A DNA stretch of 64,000 nucleotides, taken from NCBI RefSeq assembly GCF_041381155.1, contig NC_091135.1, positions 61,726,567-61,790,566 on the forward strand, in the 5' to 3' direction. The translations under genes and the position numbers were made by a program. The stretch's first letter is position 1; the number at the start of each line of letters is the position of its first letter. A model generated the notes under the pieces. It did not search any database. It was not told the origin of the DNA and saw nothing but the letters and a program-made list of their open reading frames with translations. The stretch is from Argopecten irradians (lineage: Eukaryota > Mollusca > Bivalvia > Pectinida > Pectinidae). Shown one piece after another: positions 11,069-21,471 of the stretch.

Positions 11069-11159
11069 GATGAGTCGCATGCATTTGGCTCTATACACAC
11101 AGTGTTGCTTATATATAGAGAGAAACATGTATATTGAGCCAAATGCCTGTGGATGAGTA
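11069..11159 (+). mobile_element. Palindromic hAT-like MITE, copy 2
   Basis: The arms are CATTTGGCTCTATA and TATTGAGCCAAATGCCTGTG, related to the element at 9590-9698. The flanks GATGAGTC (11069-11076) and GATGAGTA (11152-11159) differ at the last base. The left terminus has decayed (GCATG instead of CACAGG). Confidence 0.7.
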
Positions 11160-11618
11160 TCCAAGTATCTTGTACTCCCGATAGATAGAATTTCCACAGA
11201 AGCTCGATGTTTCTATCCTGTTGGAGATCGTCAATTGTTTCTACTTGCTAGTATATGTAAACATAAGGATTCTTTTAACTTTTGGAGTAGGGATGAAAGG
11301 TAATTAGTGTATATATCGCCTGGGTTACCTCATTCTGATTCAAATGCTGCTTCTCGAGAAGACTATTACAATGTAAAACCTAGGATGGTTCTGGATGCTC
11401 CTTTATCCCGCCTCATACAAGAATCTTTTATTCATATTGGTCAAAATGACGTCACGTGATATCGAAGATACAGTCGTATCAGGTTAGTAGAAATCGTATC
11501 GGGTTTGGACGAGAGCGTAAATACATTACTATATTATAACGTCACTAGCAACAAGATAGCGGTCAAATGACGCTTCACGATGGCAGCACTCGAAGAGATG
11601 GAGACAAAATGTTTAAAT

Positions 11619-12398
11619 TAAGAAGATGAAACGTAATAAAGGTCCTCAATATTTTGTAAACCCCACCCGCGCCGCACCTACAGGCGGAGATTAATTCAAC
11701 ACACAACCATATATACTTTATATACTTTTTTCATATATCATTAGATATAATCCTTGTACACATTTATAGATAGTGGAGTCGCTAAAAGCAAGGATTTATA
11801 AGTGAGAAGGATTCGTGACTGTCTCTTTACATTACTAAACACCACGCGAGACGCCTATGAACCGGGAATAAAAACCGTTTTTCTCAACAAATACTTGTCT
11901 TATCGAGTCAAACGAAACACCATTGTAAAGTTTATTAAATTTCACGACGTATATTACTTGCTTTAAAGACGGAATATTTAGAGGATATGTCTTAAATTTC
12001 GTTCAAAAAGATCGACAGCTCATGAAATGACGGCCCCGCTTCAGAAAGTAAGACGGTAACCCTCGCACCCGCAAGCTACATCAAAGGCTGCGCCGGCGGA
12101 TATCAAAGGAAAATCGGTCGTCGCCCAACGTCACGGTCAGTGCACAAACACAAAAGCGCCTGCCTTGGACTTCCCCAAAACCCAGTGTGACTTATCCTTC
12201 TCATATACGTCCTTGCTAAAAGGAAATTAACGAATACGCAAATTAGCGTGTGAGCGCCGAAGGCGCGATATTTTGGGGTCTGGAGGTCGACCCCGGGAAA
12301 ATATTACGATTTAGAATGGCTGAGATGAATTTAACAATGTATTTTGATAGGGTTGTCCACCCTGCCTCCCCCCCCCCCCTCCGCTTCCTACGCCCCTG
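11619..12398 (+). mobile_element. GC-rich TIR element 'CAGKGGCGTAGGAAG', copy A (interrupted)
   Basis: The left part (AAGATGAAACGTAAT..., decayed terminus) and right part (GAAATTAACGAATACGC... to CGCTTCCTACGCCCCTG) match the copies at 12435 and 58809. The element at 11789-12215 is inserted between them. The module 'gtgagcgccgaaggcgcgag' lies near the right side. It is non-coding; 70-residue ORFs across it are artefacts. Confidence 0.7.
11782..12222 (+). mobile_element. 427-bp CAAGGA...TCCTTG element, copy A, nested
   Basis: The element body is 11789-12215 with ends CAAGGATTTATAAGTGAGAA and (inverse) TTCTCATATACGTCCTTG. The flanking 7-bp duplication is CTAAAAG (11782-11788, 12216-12222). The uninterrupted host repeat at 12634-12651 and 58999-59016 reads GTCRCTAAAAGGAAATTA, so it preserves the empty site. 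There is no ORF of note; the family is probably a non-autonomous DNA transposon. Confidence 0.9.
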
Positions 12399-12434
12399 CC
12401 ACTTTCAAAGCAAACCGAAATCGGCAACACTTAT

Positions 12435-12930
12435 CAGTGGCGTAGGAGATGAAACGTAATGGGGGGGGGGGGGGGGGGGGGGCAAAGGTCCTCAATATTT
12501 TGTACACACACCCCCCCACGCCGCACCTACAGGAGGAGATTCATTCAACTCCCACTCCCAACCATATATGCTTTATGTACATTTTTCATATATCATTAAA
12601 TCTAATCCCTGTACACATTTATAAACAGTGGGGTCACTAAAAGGAAATTAACGAATACGCAAATTGGCTAAATTAGCGTGTGAGCGTCGAAGGCGCGAGA
12701 TTTTGGTGTTTTAGGGGTCTGAGGGTGACCCCCGGGAAAAAATATTGTAGTTAAGAATGGCTGAGATGAGTTTTACAATGTATTTTGATGATTTTGCGAG
12801 TGCCCGAAAGCGCGAGATTTTGGTGTTTGGGGGGTCCGGGGGTCCCCCCCCCCCCCCCCCCCCAGAAAAAAATTACGATTTAGAATGGCTTAGCTGAGTT
12901 TTACGATCCGTTTTGATGAATTTGCGATTT
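12435..12930 (+). mobile_element. GC-rich TIR element 'CAGKGGCGTAGGAAG', copy B (3' incomplete)
   Basis: It begins CAGTGGCGTAGGAGATGAAA. It then has a run of more than 20 G, the common 'caaaggtcctcaatattttg' segment, and two to three copies of a module of about 130 bp (GCGAGATTTTGGTGTT... GGGTCCGGGGG). The right inverted terminus is not recognisable. Long G and C homopolymers (12462-12482, 12844-12863) make base counts here unreliable. Confidence 0.7.
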
Positions 12931-13000
12931 GAATATTAAATAGTTTTTAATATCTAAAATCATTGAAATAAATAATCCATGTAATTATGTCGGATATGAA

Positions 13001-13128
13001 CACAGGGACCTGGCACGAAAATATTTAACCAACAGTATACATATATATATATTATAGTATCTATAATTTATATATATATATATATATGTATATACTGTTG
13101 GTTTAATTTTTCGTGCCAGGTCCCTGTG
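13001..13128 (+). mobile_element. Palindromic hAT-like MITE 'CACAGGGACCTGGCACGA', copy 1
   Basis: This is a nearly perfect inverted repeat: CACAGGGACCTGGCACGA, TAACCAACAGTATA, a TA-rich centre, then the inverse. The flanks GATATGAA and GGTATGAT match 6 of 8. It has the same family features as 14486-14595. Confidence 0.85.
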
Positions 13129-13496
13129 GGTATGATTAACCTCTGTCTTGTTTTCAACAAAGAAAAAATTTCGACCACAAATGAAAAAATCTCGAGTCCG
13201 CCATCTTAGATCCAAGTGGCACGCTTCTGAAAACGAACCACTTGGACCGGTACAGTTCTGGTACGGCGCGTTCCATTTGAGATACCCTAGGGTAAAGACA
13301 AGTTACACGAGATATTTGCACCTGCTCAACAATGGTATGACGTCAAGACAACAGTATCGTGGCGTCGCGGTAATAGTATCATAACGTCAAGAAAACAATG
13401 AAGACGGCGATTCGTTGAGGTCGCATCAATCCTCGCTTGTAAAAGACACGTTTATTAGAGACACAAAGTGGTGTACGGGTGGGATAAGAGAAAAAT

Positions 13497-13654
13497 AATC
13501 TTTCACCTTCTTTTGGCTGAGACAGGAGATTTCAACCCTCGGGATAAGATTCTTAAGCTGTCAAACACTCGGCAAAGCCTCGTGTTTGACGACTTAAGAA
13601 TCTTACCCCTCGGGTTGAGATTCTCCTGTCTCGCCCCAAAGGCGGTGAAAGATT
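13497..13654. repeat. Long foldback (75-bp arms)
   Basis: AATCTTTCACC...GAGACAGGAGATTTCAACCC...AAGATTCTTAAG...GTCAAACAC pairs with the inverse on the right side, leaving a loop of about 10 bases near 13575. The 68-residue ORF across it reads the two arms and is not evidence for a protein. It is possibly another palindromic MITE; no clear target duplication was found. Confidence 0.75.
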
Positions 13655-13712
13655 TTAGTATGTGTCAGAAATAAGAAATTTTAATATATAAAATATATTT
13701 CAGTCATTTCAG

Positions 13713-14033
13713 CATCCTCGATATTCCAGGGGTTCCGATCACTTACGATCTCTACACCCCTGGACTATCTCATAGTGAAATTGAAGGCAGCTCAGCTGAA
13801 AATATTTGACCAATCACAGACCAGCAAAGATTTCCTTTGAAGACTACAGAGAGAGCGACGCCCAACTTCAAAGCCACATAGTCAACCACAGTGTACCGTT
13901 ATACGGTTCTTTTGATGTACATCAAAGGACTAAATTACCTGTTCTGTTCTGTTCTGTTGCCTCCAGTTTTACTATGAAATAGTCCAGGGTGTAGAGATCG
14001 TAAGTGATCGGAACCCCTGGAGTATCGAGGATG
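13713..14033 (-). mobile_element. MITE with long TIRs and 9-bp target duplication, copy 3
   Basis: This is a 321-bp element with ends CATCCTCGATATTCCAGGGG and GGAGTATCGAGGATG. The flanks TCATTTCAG (13704-13712) and TCATTTTAG (14034-14042) match 8 of 9. The interior is almost identical to copy 4 in the reverse orientation. Confidence 0.92.
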
Positions 14034-14477
14034 TCATTTTAGGAAAAAAACTATTTAACTTATGGTGGTTGAAACAACTTTAATTATAATAAAACAATAA
14101 ATATCTTTTGTTTAACTCCAAAATTCGACATTGTACATTATATAAATACAATGTTCTATAATATGTTTTATAAAACTAAATTTAATATAAACGATAAACC
14201 AATTCTTTTAGTCCTTTGTTTTAGTCCTTCATTCACAGCATCTATGAGTGACCTTGGCACTTTGATTCTATCTCACCCTAGGGTAAAGACAAGCTAAATT
14301 GTCCAAAACTGTAACTAATTCTCAGACCCCTGTGGTGTCGCAAATTGATTTAGAAAGAAAATTTATGGCTTATGCATTTTGCATTTTCTATCATCCCATA
14401 ATTCACAACCATTTCCTAAATCTTTTTAAAAGAAAATATTCCCAGTACTGAAAATATATTTCAAATGTTGTAGATGT

Positions 14478-14603
14478 GTTTTGTTCACAGGGACCTGGCA
14501 CGAAATTTTTTAACCAACAGTATACATATATATATATTATAGTGTAATATATATATGTATACTGTTAGTTAAAAAAATCGTGCCAGGTCCCTGTGGTTTT
14601 GTT
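14478..14603 (+). mobile_element. Palindromic hAT-like MITE, copy 2, perfect 8-bp duplication
   Basis: The 110-bp body at 14486-14595 starts CACAGGGACCTGGCACGA and ends TCGTGCCAGGTCCCTGTG. It is flanked on both sides by GTTTTGTT (14478-14485 and 14596-14603). An 8-bp duplication with CA..TG ends fits hAT elements. The whole body can fold into one stem. Confidence 0.92.
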
Positions 14604-14802
14604 ACTGATATACCCTTGAAGGACCAATATTCGTCAGGGTAATCATATATATAAACTTTATATTTTGTACCCTTTTTGGCATTATAACTCTCGGTGCCTA
14701 TGATAATCAATATAAATTTCTATCGAATTTCAAATTTAAATCTGCGTCACTATCAAATTTAGATCTTACAGTTTGAAATAAACAATAGATCTACTTTAAA
14801 GG

Positions 14803-15655
14803 ATTTGTGCAGCCAAAATTTTTTTTATAATACGTCAGGATATTGCTTTGGATGAACGAAAAATTAAGTCCCACCCAACGAATCGCCTAGCTTTTAGCGC
14901 TATCGGTTGGTTTTGGTCGTGATTTACGGGTAGTGTCGACTACGGTTCAGAGATAATGAGCTAGGCGGTCACGTGGTCTTGTGATGTCACAGTAGTCCGC
15001 GGCTACACAAGGTCATCCTCGATACTCCAGGGGTTCCGATCACTTACGATCTCTACACCCCTGGACTATCTCATAGTGAAACTGGAGGCAACAGAACAGA
15101 ACAGGTAATTTAGTCCTTTGATGTACATCAAAAGAACCGTATAACGGTACACTGTGGTTGACTATGTGGCTTTGAAGTTGGGCGTCGCTCTCTCTGTAGT
15201 CTTCAAAGGAAATCTTTGCTGGTCTGTGATTGGTCAAATATTTTCAGCTGAGCTGCCTTCAATTTCACTATGAGATAGTCCAGGGGTGTAGAGATCGTAA
15301 GTGATCGGAACCCCTGGAATATCGAGGATGACACAAGGTAAGCCTAACTAGTACCAAGGATTTATAATTGTAATCTATACATCTATACAACACATACACG
15401 TATATGTACGTTGGATAAACACTTGAGTTTTTCGAGTAAACGGTTGTTCTAGCTTTATGATGTAGATATTTTCAGTTTCAAAACACTCCATTTACACCAT
15501 TTCAAACATTCAAACAAGCATATATCTAACTTTATATTAGATAATCAGTCCAATTTGATAGCGATATCAAAGTGATGTTCGGATCAGTATGGACTGAGAT
15601 TTAGATAGCATATTACGTAAATTTCTGTGTAATAAAAACACAGTATAATGTAACA
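14803..15655 (+). repeat. Tandem duplication, unit 1 (contains a MITE)
   Basis: The sequence starting AAAGGATTTGTGCAGCCA is repeated from 15958. After removing the MITE at 15014-15330 and its extra 9 bp, the two units align through to ...GTGTAATAAAAA...CAGTATAAT. Each unit has a less AT-rich 200-bp block with CACGTG, TGATGTCAC (unit 1 only), CCGCGG and ACACAAG|GTAAGCC, which looks like a splice donor. It may be a duplicated promoter and first exon, or simply a repeat unit. Confidence 0.75.
15014..15330 (+). mobile_element. MITE with long TIRs and 9-bp target duplication, copy 4, with empty site nearby
   Basis: This is a 317-bp element. The perfect 9-bp duplication ACACAAGGT is at 15005-15013 and 15331-15339. 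The second unit of the surrounding tandem duplication reads GGCTACACAAGGTAAGCC at 16171-16188 with no insertion, so the insertion is proven by an unoccupied paralogous site. The interior carries a short internal palindrome around GGTACACTG..CCGTATAACGG. Confidence 0.96.
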
Positions 15656-15957
15656 CTATCTTTTTACGAGTAAAATCCCAAAATTTAGCATGAATATATC
15701 TAGAATCCGTACTTCTGCCATAACGATGCAAACACGGCACAATTTCTGAGTAAAATTAAATGTGGACGGTTATCAGTTATGTGATATTGGAGTAACAGTA
15801 CCGAACTTATACCGAAAATAATATGTATATCTATATTGTTGCCTTTGAAACTTTATCCATAACGTTTACTAAAAAGCAGAAATACATCAATGATATTTCT
15901 GATATATGTTTCTAAATTACAGTATAAGTGTAGATTTAAATTCATTATTTCAAAATC

Positions 15958-16465
15958 CTTAAAGGATTTGTGCAGCCAATTTTTTTTTTTTTTTGATAAT
16001 ACGTCAGGATATTGCTTTGGATGAATGAAAAATTAAGTCCCACCCAACGAATCGCCTAGCTTTTAGCGCTATCGGTTGGTTTTGGTCGTGATTTACGGGT
16101 AGTGTCGACTACGGTTCAGAGATAATGAGCTAGGTGGTCACGTGGTCTTGTGATGTCGGAGTAGTCCGCGGCTACACAAGGTAAGCCTAGTACTATACAT
16201 GTATAAAACATGTATACGTATACGTTAGATCTACAATTTGAGTTTTTCGAGTAAATGGTTATTCTAGCTTTATGATGTAGATATTTTCAGTTTCAAAACA
16301 TTCCATTTACACCACTTCAAAAATTCAAACAAGAATATATCTAACTTTAGATTAGATAATCAGTCCAATTTGATAGCGATATCAAAATGATGTTCGGATC
16401 AGTCTGGACTGAGATTTAGATAGCATATGATGTAAATTTCAGTGTAATAAAAAAACCAGTATAAT
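15958..16465 (+). repeat. Tandem duplication, unit 2 (unoccupied)
   Basis: This is the second copy of the unit beginning AAAGGATTTGTGCAGCCA. It keeps the CACGTG, CCGCGG and ACACAAG|GTAAGCC landmarks but has TGATGTCGG in place of TGATGTCAC. Differences from unit 1 are scattered substitutions, so the duplication is not very recent. Confidence 0.75.
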
Positions 16466-16469
16466 CAGA

Positions 16470-16833
16470 GACTTAGATATAATATAGCGGCAATAGCTGC
16501 AAAGATACACAACCATCATATCTATTGCATCAAGGTATTTAAAATTGAACTACGACTCTAATTTGGGAGCAATTACATATTGTCGTCTTTTAAAGCAAAT
16601 AGTTTTCAAGCCAATATTGTAAAATTACTTTGTAATTAAAAACAAACAAAGTAAACACAAATAGCCTACATAAATTATGGGAAAGGACTACCTTGAGTAT
16701 ATGCATGACTTGTGCCCTTTTTGGCTCCCAAATTAGAGTCGTAGTTCAATTTTAAATACCTTGATGCAATAGATATGATGGTTGTGTATCTTTGCAGCTA
16801 TTGCCGCTATGTTATCCTAAACATATCTAAGTT
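16470..16833. mobile_element. Inverted-repeat element with about 95-bp arms
   Basis: The left arm 16470-16570 (ACTTAGATAT...GCGGCAATAGCTGCAAAG...TTTGGGAGC) is almost a perfect inverse of 16724-16833. The central 150 bp is not repeated. No target duplication is evident. It sits at the end of tandem unit 2. It is likely a MITE; the family is not recognised. Confidence 0.8.
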
Positions 16834-16979
16834 CTGCACCAATTAGCCTATATATATGAAAGTGATTGTTTGTTTTCAAGTTTTTCATCTAGCGCATCCT
16901 TGAGCTAACTTTAAATTTCTCCCGAAGATGCACCTTCAGTACCTACACATTCTCAGTAAACAATAACTTTGTTCAAGAT

Positions 16980-17946
16980 GGTGCTGTATTATTTCTTAGA
17001 CAAGGAATATCATATTTCGGATCCATTGGTATGTCCAACTAAAGCTGCAAAATTAGTAAACTTCCATTACGAATCAGGTATGTACATGTAGATCTGGTAC
17101 GAAACATTTCATATGCCACAACTTAATTTCTTAAAACTTATTTAAAAAAATCCATGGATTTGGGACCAAAAACGGCCCAAACCATACATATATAATTAGG
17201 CCTTAGTTCTTTGTTAAAATGAAAAAATAAATTTCCCGCCAAATAGACTCCATCGTGGCCTCTGCTGCGTTTGCACGTAACATTTCTTTTACAAGCGTTT
17301 GATGCACACAGGTGGTGTTTTGGAAACGTACGGAAATGTGCGGAGTTGTAGTTCCTCGTTCCTCATTAAAATTTCATTAGGAATCCACAAGATGACAGCT
17401 AAGACGATGAATTGTGATGCCGTCCCATTGCGAACGAGTTGATTGTGCTGATGGAACCTCAGGATTCAAACGTACAGGTATATATATATAGTATAGTTCA
17501 GTACTCGTGTCCATTGTTACCGACAAAGGAACAGCTGATTACTGGCCGATATCAAAGATAACAAGAATGTGTTTTCCTTCCTTGATAGTTCTAGGCTTCG
17601 TATAAATGTCTGTGTTGATAATTATTTTGTATCATGTATAATGATAGCAATTATAGCAAAATATGATAGGCCTACTATCGTTGAAGGTCTCTATAAATCT
17701 AGAGACATATATATGCTGTAAAATGTACTGATGTAAGTTTTACGTCTTTAGTAACCCTCATTACACTGTATACCTATATCGTGTTGTCGTGGTCGTTGAA
17801 CCGTGAACAACAGGTGGTAATATACTGAGATCTAGATCACAAAGTAAATTGAGCCCAATACAAATTAAGCTGATCAATGCTCTGGTACACGATCGACTAT
17901 TTGCATTGCACAATCTGTTTGTCCAGCTGGTAAATTCACATGATCA
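16980..17946. other. KLHL upstream region, no firm feature
   Basis: There is a mixed-composition stretch at about 17240-17480 ending in CGTACAG|GTATATAT, which could be a 5' non-coding exon for the downstream kelch-like gene. There is no supporting homology. The rest is AT-rich without repeats I can define. Confidence 0.25.
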
Positions 17947-18387
17947 ATATATACAAGGACGTATATGAGAAGGATAAGTCACACTGGGTTTTGGGGAAGT
18001 CCAAGGCAGGCGCTTTTGTGTTTGTGCACTGACCGTGACGTTGGACGAGGACTGATTTTCCTTTGATATCCGCCGGCGCAGCCTTTGATGTAGCTTGCGG
18101 GTGCGAGGGTTACCGTCTTACTTTCTGAAGCGGTGCTGTCATTTCATGAGCTGTCGATTTTTTTAACAAAAATTTAAGACATATCCCCTAAACATTCCGT
18201 CTTTAAAGCAAGTTATAAACGTCGTGAAATTTAATAAACTTTACAATGGTGTTTCGTTTGACTCGATAAGACAAGTATTTGTTGAGAAAAACGGTTTTTA
18301 TTCCCGGTTCATAGGCGTCTCGCGTGGTGTTTAGTAATGTAAAGAGACAGACACGAATCCTTCTCACTTATAAATCCTTGATATATA
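17947..18387 (-). mobile_element. 427-bp CAAGGA...TCCTTG element, copy B
   Basis: The body 17954-18380 has exactly the same length as copy A and is in the opposite orientation. The 7-bp duplication ATATATA lies at 17947-17953 and 18381-18387. It is highly similar to copy A, with few substitutions visible. Confidence 0.9.
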
Positions 18388-18899
18388 CAGGTACTGTATA
18401 TATAGCCAGATCTTTCTCATATGGCACTTGAGGGTTTGGGATCGACAAATGCATATATACAGTCAGTAAATAACTATAATACAATCCACAAGTTAAACTT
18501 TTGCTGTATGTATTCGATCCTTACTTTGTATTTTCAAACATATTTTAGTTATGTCGAGGAATAGGGAAAAATACACATTCCTGTCGAGTGCCTCGACCAG
18601 GAATCTAACCGGGTCTCTAACAGGACAATCTTAATAACCTGATCTCTGTAGAACTAACTGAGCCAAAGAAGCATGCTACATAGCCTCCTTTATTTGAGTG
18701 ACAAAAATCATATTTAATATGTACAAACCAAGATGACCTCTGAGGGTTTTTCCATACATGTACATGCAGTCATGTACATGTCATTCTCGGCCCCCATTGG
18801 CAGTCAAGCTATCGCTATAACTTACTGAATCAATAAAACAAGATACTGACAGAGTGAAAGGAAGGGAAGTAACTCTGATGGATGAGAATGTGTACATGT
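18388..18899. other. Intergenic, no recognised feature
   Basis: The sequence contains GAAGGGAAGTAACTCT near 18862, one of several scattered copies of a short motif discussed in the findings. There is otherwise nothing I can name. Confidence 0.4.
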
Positions 18900-19270
18900 G
18901 TAATAACCAAGTATTTGTCTCTTTACATTTCTAAACACTGCGTGAGATGCCAAAGAACCTAGAATAAAAAACATTTTTCTCAACAAATACTTGTCTTAAT
19001 TATCAAATCAAATGAAACACCAATATAAATCTTAATAAATTTCATGATGGAGGGAGTACATCTCATGAAATGAAGGTCCTGTCAGAAAGTAAGACGGTAA
19101 CCCCTGCACCCTCAAGTTACATCAACGGTTGCATTAGCAGATCTAGATATCAAAGGAAAATCAGTCGTTGCCCAACGTTACGGTCAGTGCACAAACACAA
19201 ATGCACCTACGACGTATGCCTCCAAAACAGCGATTGACTTATCCTCCTCATTTACGTCCTTGGTATTAAC
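18900..19270 (+). mobile_element. CAAG...CCTTG element, copy C, diverged
   Basis: The body at about 18908-19262 aligns to copy A from TATTTGTCTCTTTAC to the right end, with many substitutions and a deletion just inside the left end. The flanks GTAATAAC (18900-18907) and GTATTAAC (19263-19270) match 7 of 8. Confidence 0.75.
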
Positions 19271-19775
19271 TGTTACCATTTTCCTGTAATTAGTGCCACT
19301 CTCCCTATAAGTGCCCCTACCCCTCTTCTGGAGGAGTCGAAGTGAAATTCTCCTCTATCCCATAGAGCTAACAAAGTTTCACAACTGTGTGCAGATTCTT
19401 ATAACATTGGTATGTATTCCATATTACATGAGCTTGCGAGTTTTTCACATGTGAATCACAATGTAATAATGCCACCTACACCCATAGGTATCAAATTCCT
19501 CTGTCAAGATATGTACAGTATATATAATCAAGGTGAGTAAAATGATTATATATTGACATACATTGTCAGACGAATTTAATACCTATGCTTACACCTTGGT
19601 GAGCTAGTGTCTTGTACATACCAAGTCTCCGACATATATTTACTCAATTTCCTATAAGAGATAGCAGAGATAATATAATATAGGTCAGCTTAAGGCAGTG
19701 TGCCTTAAAACCAGGTCACTGCGACCTACATTTTGAGGTTTGGTGTATGTTTAAGAAAAAGCTTTTCCTATCTTT

Positions 19776-20335
19776 TTAGCCCACCATCATCAGATGGTGG
19801 GCTATTCAAATCGCCTTTCGTCCGTGGTCCGTGGTCCGTCCGTCCTTCCGTCCGTCCGTTAACAATTCTTGTTACAGCTATTTCTCAGAAAGTGCTGAAG
19901 AGATCTTTTTTTAATTTCACATGTAGGTTTCCCTAGGGCCCTAGTTGTGCATATTGCATTTTGGGACCAATCGGTCAACAAGATGGCCGACTGGCAGCCA
20001 TCTTGGATTTTGATAGTTAAAGTTTGTTACCGCTATTTCTCAGAAAGTACTGAATGGATCTTGCTCAAATTTCATATGTATGTTCCCCTTGGACCCTAGT
20101 TGTGCATATTGCATTTTGGGACTGATCGGTCTACAAGATGGCCGACCGGCAGACATCTTGAATTTTGATAGTTAAAGTTTGTTACCGCTATTTCTCAGAA
20201 AGTCCTGAAGGGATCTTTCTCAAATTTCATATGTAAGTTCCCCTAGGACCCTAGTTGTGCATATTGCATTTTTGGGACAGAGCAGTCAACAAGATGGCCG
20301 ACCGGCGGACATCTTGAATTTTGATAGTTAAAGTT
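19776..20335 (-). mobile_element. Hairpin-ended dispersed repeat, type 2, with about 3 internal modules
   Basis: A clean hairpin AGCCCACCATC-ATCA-GATGGTGGGCT starts the element. It is followed by ATTCAAATCGCC and a CCGTCCGTCCGT-rich stretch. Then come three modules of about 135-145 bp: 'gttaccgctatttctcagaaagt', 'ctagttgtgcatattgcatttt', 'caagatggccgac'. Read from the minus strand it ends hairpin-TAA. A single-module relative is at 39480-39772. Confidence 0.7.
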
Positions 20336-20532
20336 AGACTATTAAATAAGGGAAGATCTAGAGCAGATCAGAGTTACGTACGCGTTCACACCAAGATACA
20401 GATTTCCTGTTTTACACTAAATTAATATTGTTCAATGTAGCTGGTATGTACTTACTACTGCAGTAGACGAGTTATCTATTAATATGTGAGGCTTAAGTTT
20501 ATAAACATATTTTAATGTGTCAAATTTACAAC

Positions 20533-20692
20533 AGGATTGGGCATAAGTTATTACAACTTTTAAAAGCTTACAGCAGGATTGGGCACAAGTTATTACAACT
20601 TTTATAAGCTTACAACAGGATTGGGCACAAGTTATTACAACTTTTAAAAGCTTACAGCAGGATTGGGCACAAGTTATTACAATTTATAAATG
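20533..20692 (+). repeat. 42-bp tandem repeat, about 3.8 copies
   Basis: The unit AGGATTGGGCACAAGTTATT + ACAACTTTTAAAAGCTTACA + GC is repeated with one or two changes per copy. It contains AAGCTT and AGTT-AACTT dyads. It is non-coding and lies about 0.8 kb upstream of the KLHL coding exon. Confidence 0.85.
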
Positions 20693-21259
20693 TCCTCTCC
20701 CATGTAAGGTTTTGAATATACAAGGCCGACCTGTGTACACATGTGTCATACATAAAATTAGTAACATAAAAAGTTAACACCCAGTCAGACGCTAAACATT
20801 TGTTTTGTTTGAGCTCAAGTCAACATTGCTATTTTTACACCAATTGAAAGAAATTACGTGATGCTAATAAAACTTATGTACAACCAAATGTGCCCAGTCA
20901 TGGTCCAAGGAACGGAGTGACACCCAACATGATACTCAAGGCATAGCTAATTGACTTTACATTAAGCAGATGTAAAAGTTAAACTGTGGTACCTTAAGTG
21001 CATGCCCATATAACTTACTGGGTTATTTGTCTATCAATTCTACTTTAAATGTGCAGAACACTACTTGTCCCCTTTTGTATTATAACCATGGTATTTTTAA
21101 GTCATTTGAAATGCAAATGTTTTTGTTTGGGTATGTATATATGAGATGATTTTTATGGCAGGATCCTGGTTTGCTATTTGTTTTGTAACATGTACCGGTA
21201 AGTATAGTAAGTAACAGGTAATACAGTACATAAATGTAAATGTGTAGTTATAGTTATAT

Positions 21260-21391
21260 GTTGTGTCTCTGGACACTGTCATAACTCTACTGGATCACAG
21301 CTGCTACCCTAGGCCTGTTGGTATCTCTGGACACTGTCATAACTCTACTGGATCACAGCTGCTATCCTAGGCCTGTTGGTATCTCTGGACA
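21260..21391 (+). repeat. 58-bp tandem repeat, 2.2 copies, just upstream of KLHL
   Basis: The unit from GTTGGTATCTCTGGACACTG to ...GCTGCTACCCTAGGCCT is present twice plus a partial third. It ends about 80 bp before the splice acceptor of the coding exon, so it is intronic. Confidence 0.85.
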
Positions 21392-21439
21392 TGTGTATTC
21401 CGTTTCATTGTAATCACAATCCAACATGCCCATAAATTG

Positions 21440-21469
21440 GTAAACTAATTTTTTTTTTATATTGACAGG
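21440..21469 (+). promoter_or_regulatory. Splice acceptor before the KLHL start codon
   Basis: TAATTTTTTTTTTATATTGACAG precedes G at 21469. Polypyrimidine tract and AG are followed within 3 bases by ATG, so the entire coding sequence sits in the exon that begins here. Confidence 0.8.
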
Positions 21470-21471
21470 TT

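Noticed and set aside
12250..12640. ORFs of 63-69 codons with poly-Gly
   Set aside because: They are homopolymer G runs within a transposable element.
13468..13674. 68-codon ORF
   Set aside because: It reads through both arms of a foldback; the sequence is explained by the inverted repeat.
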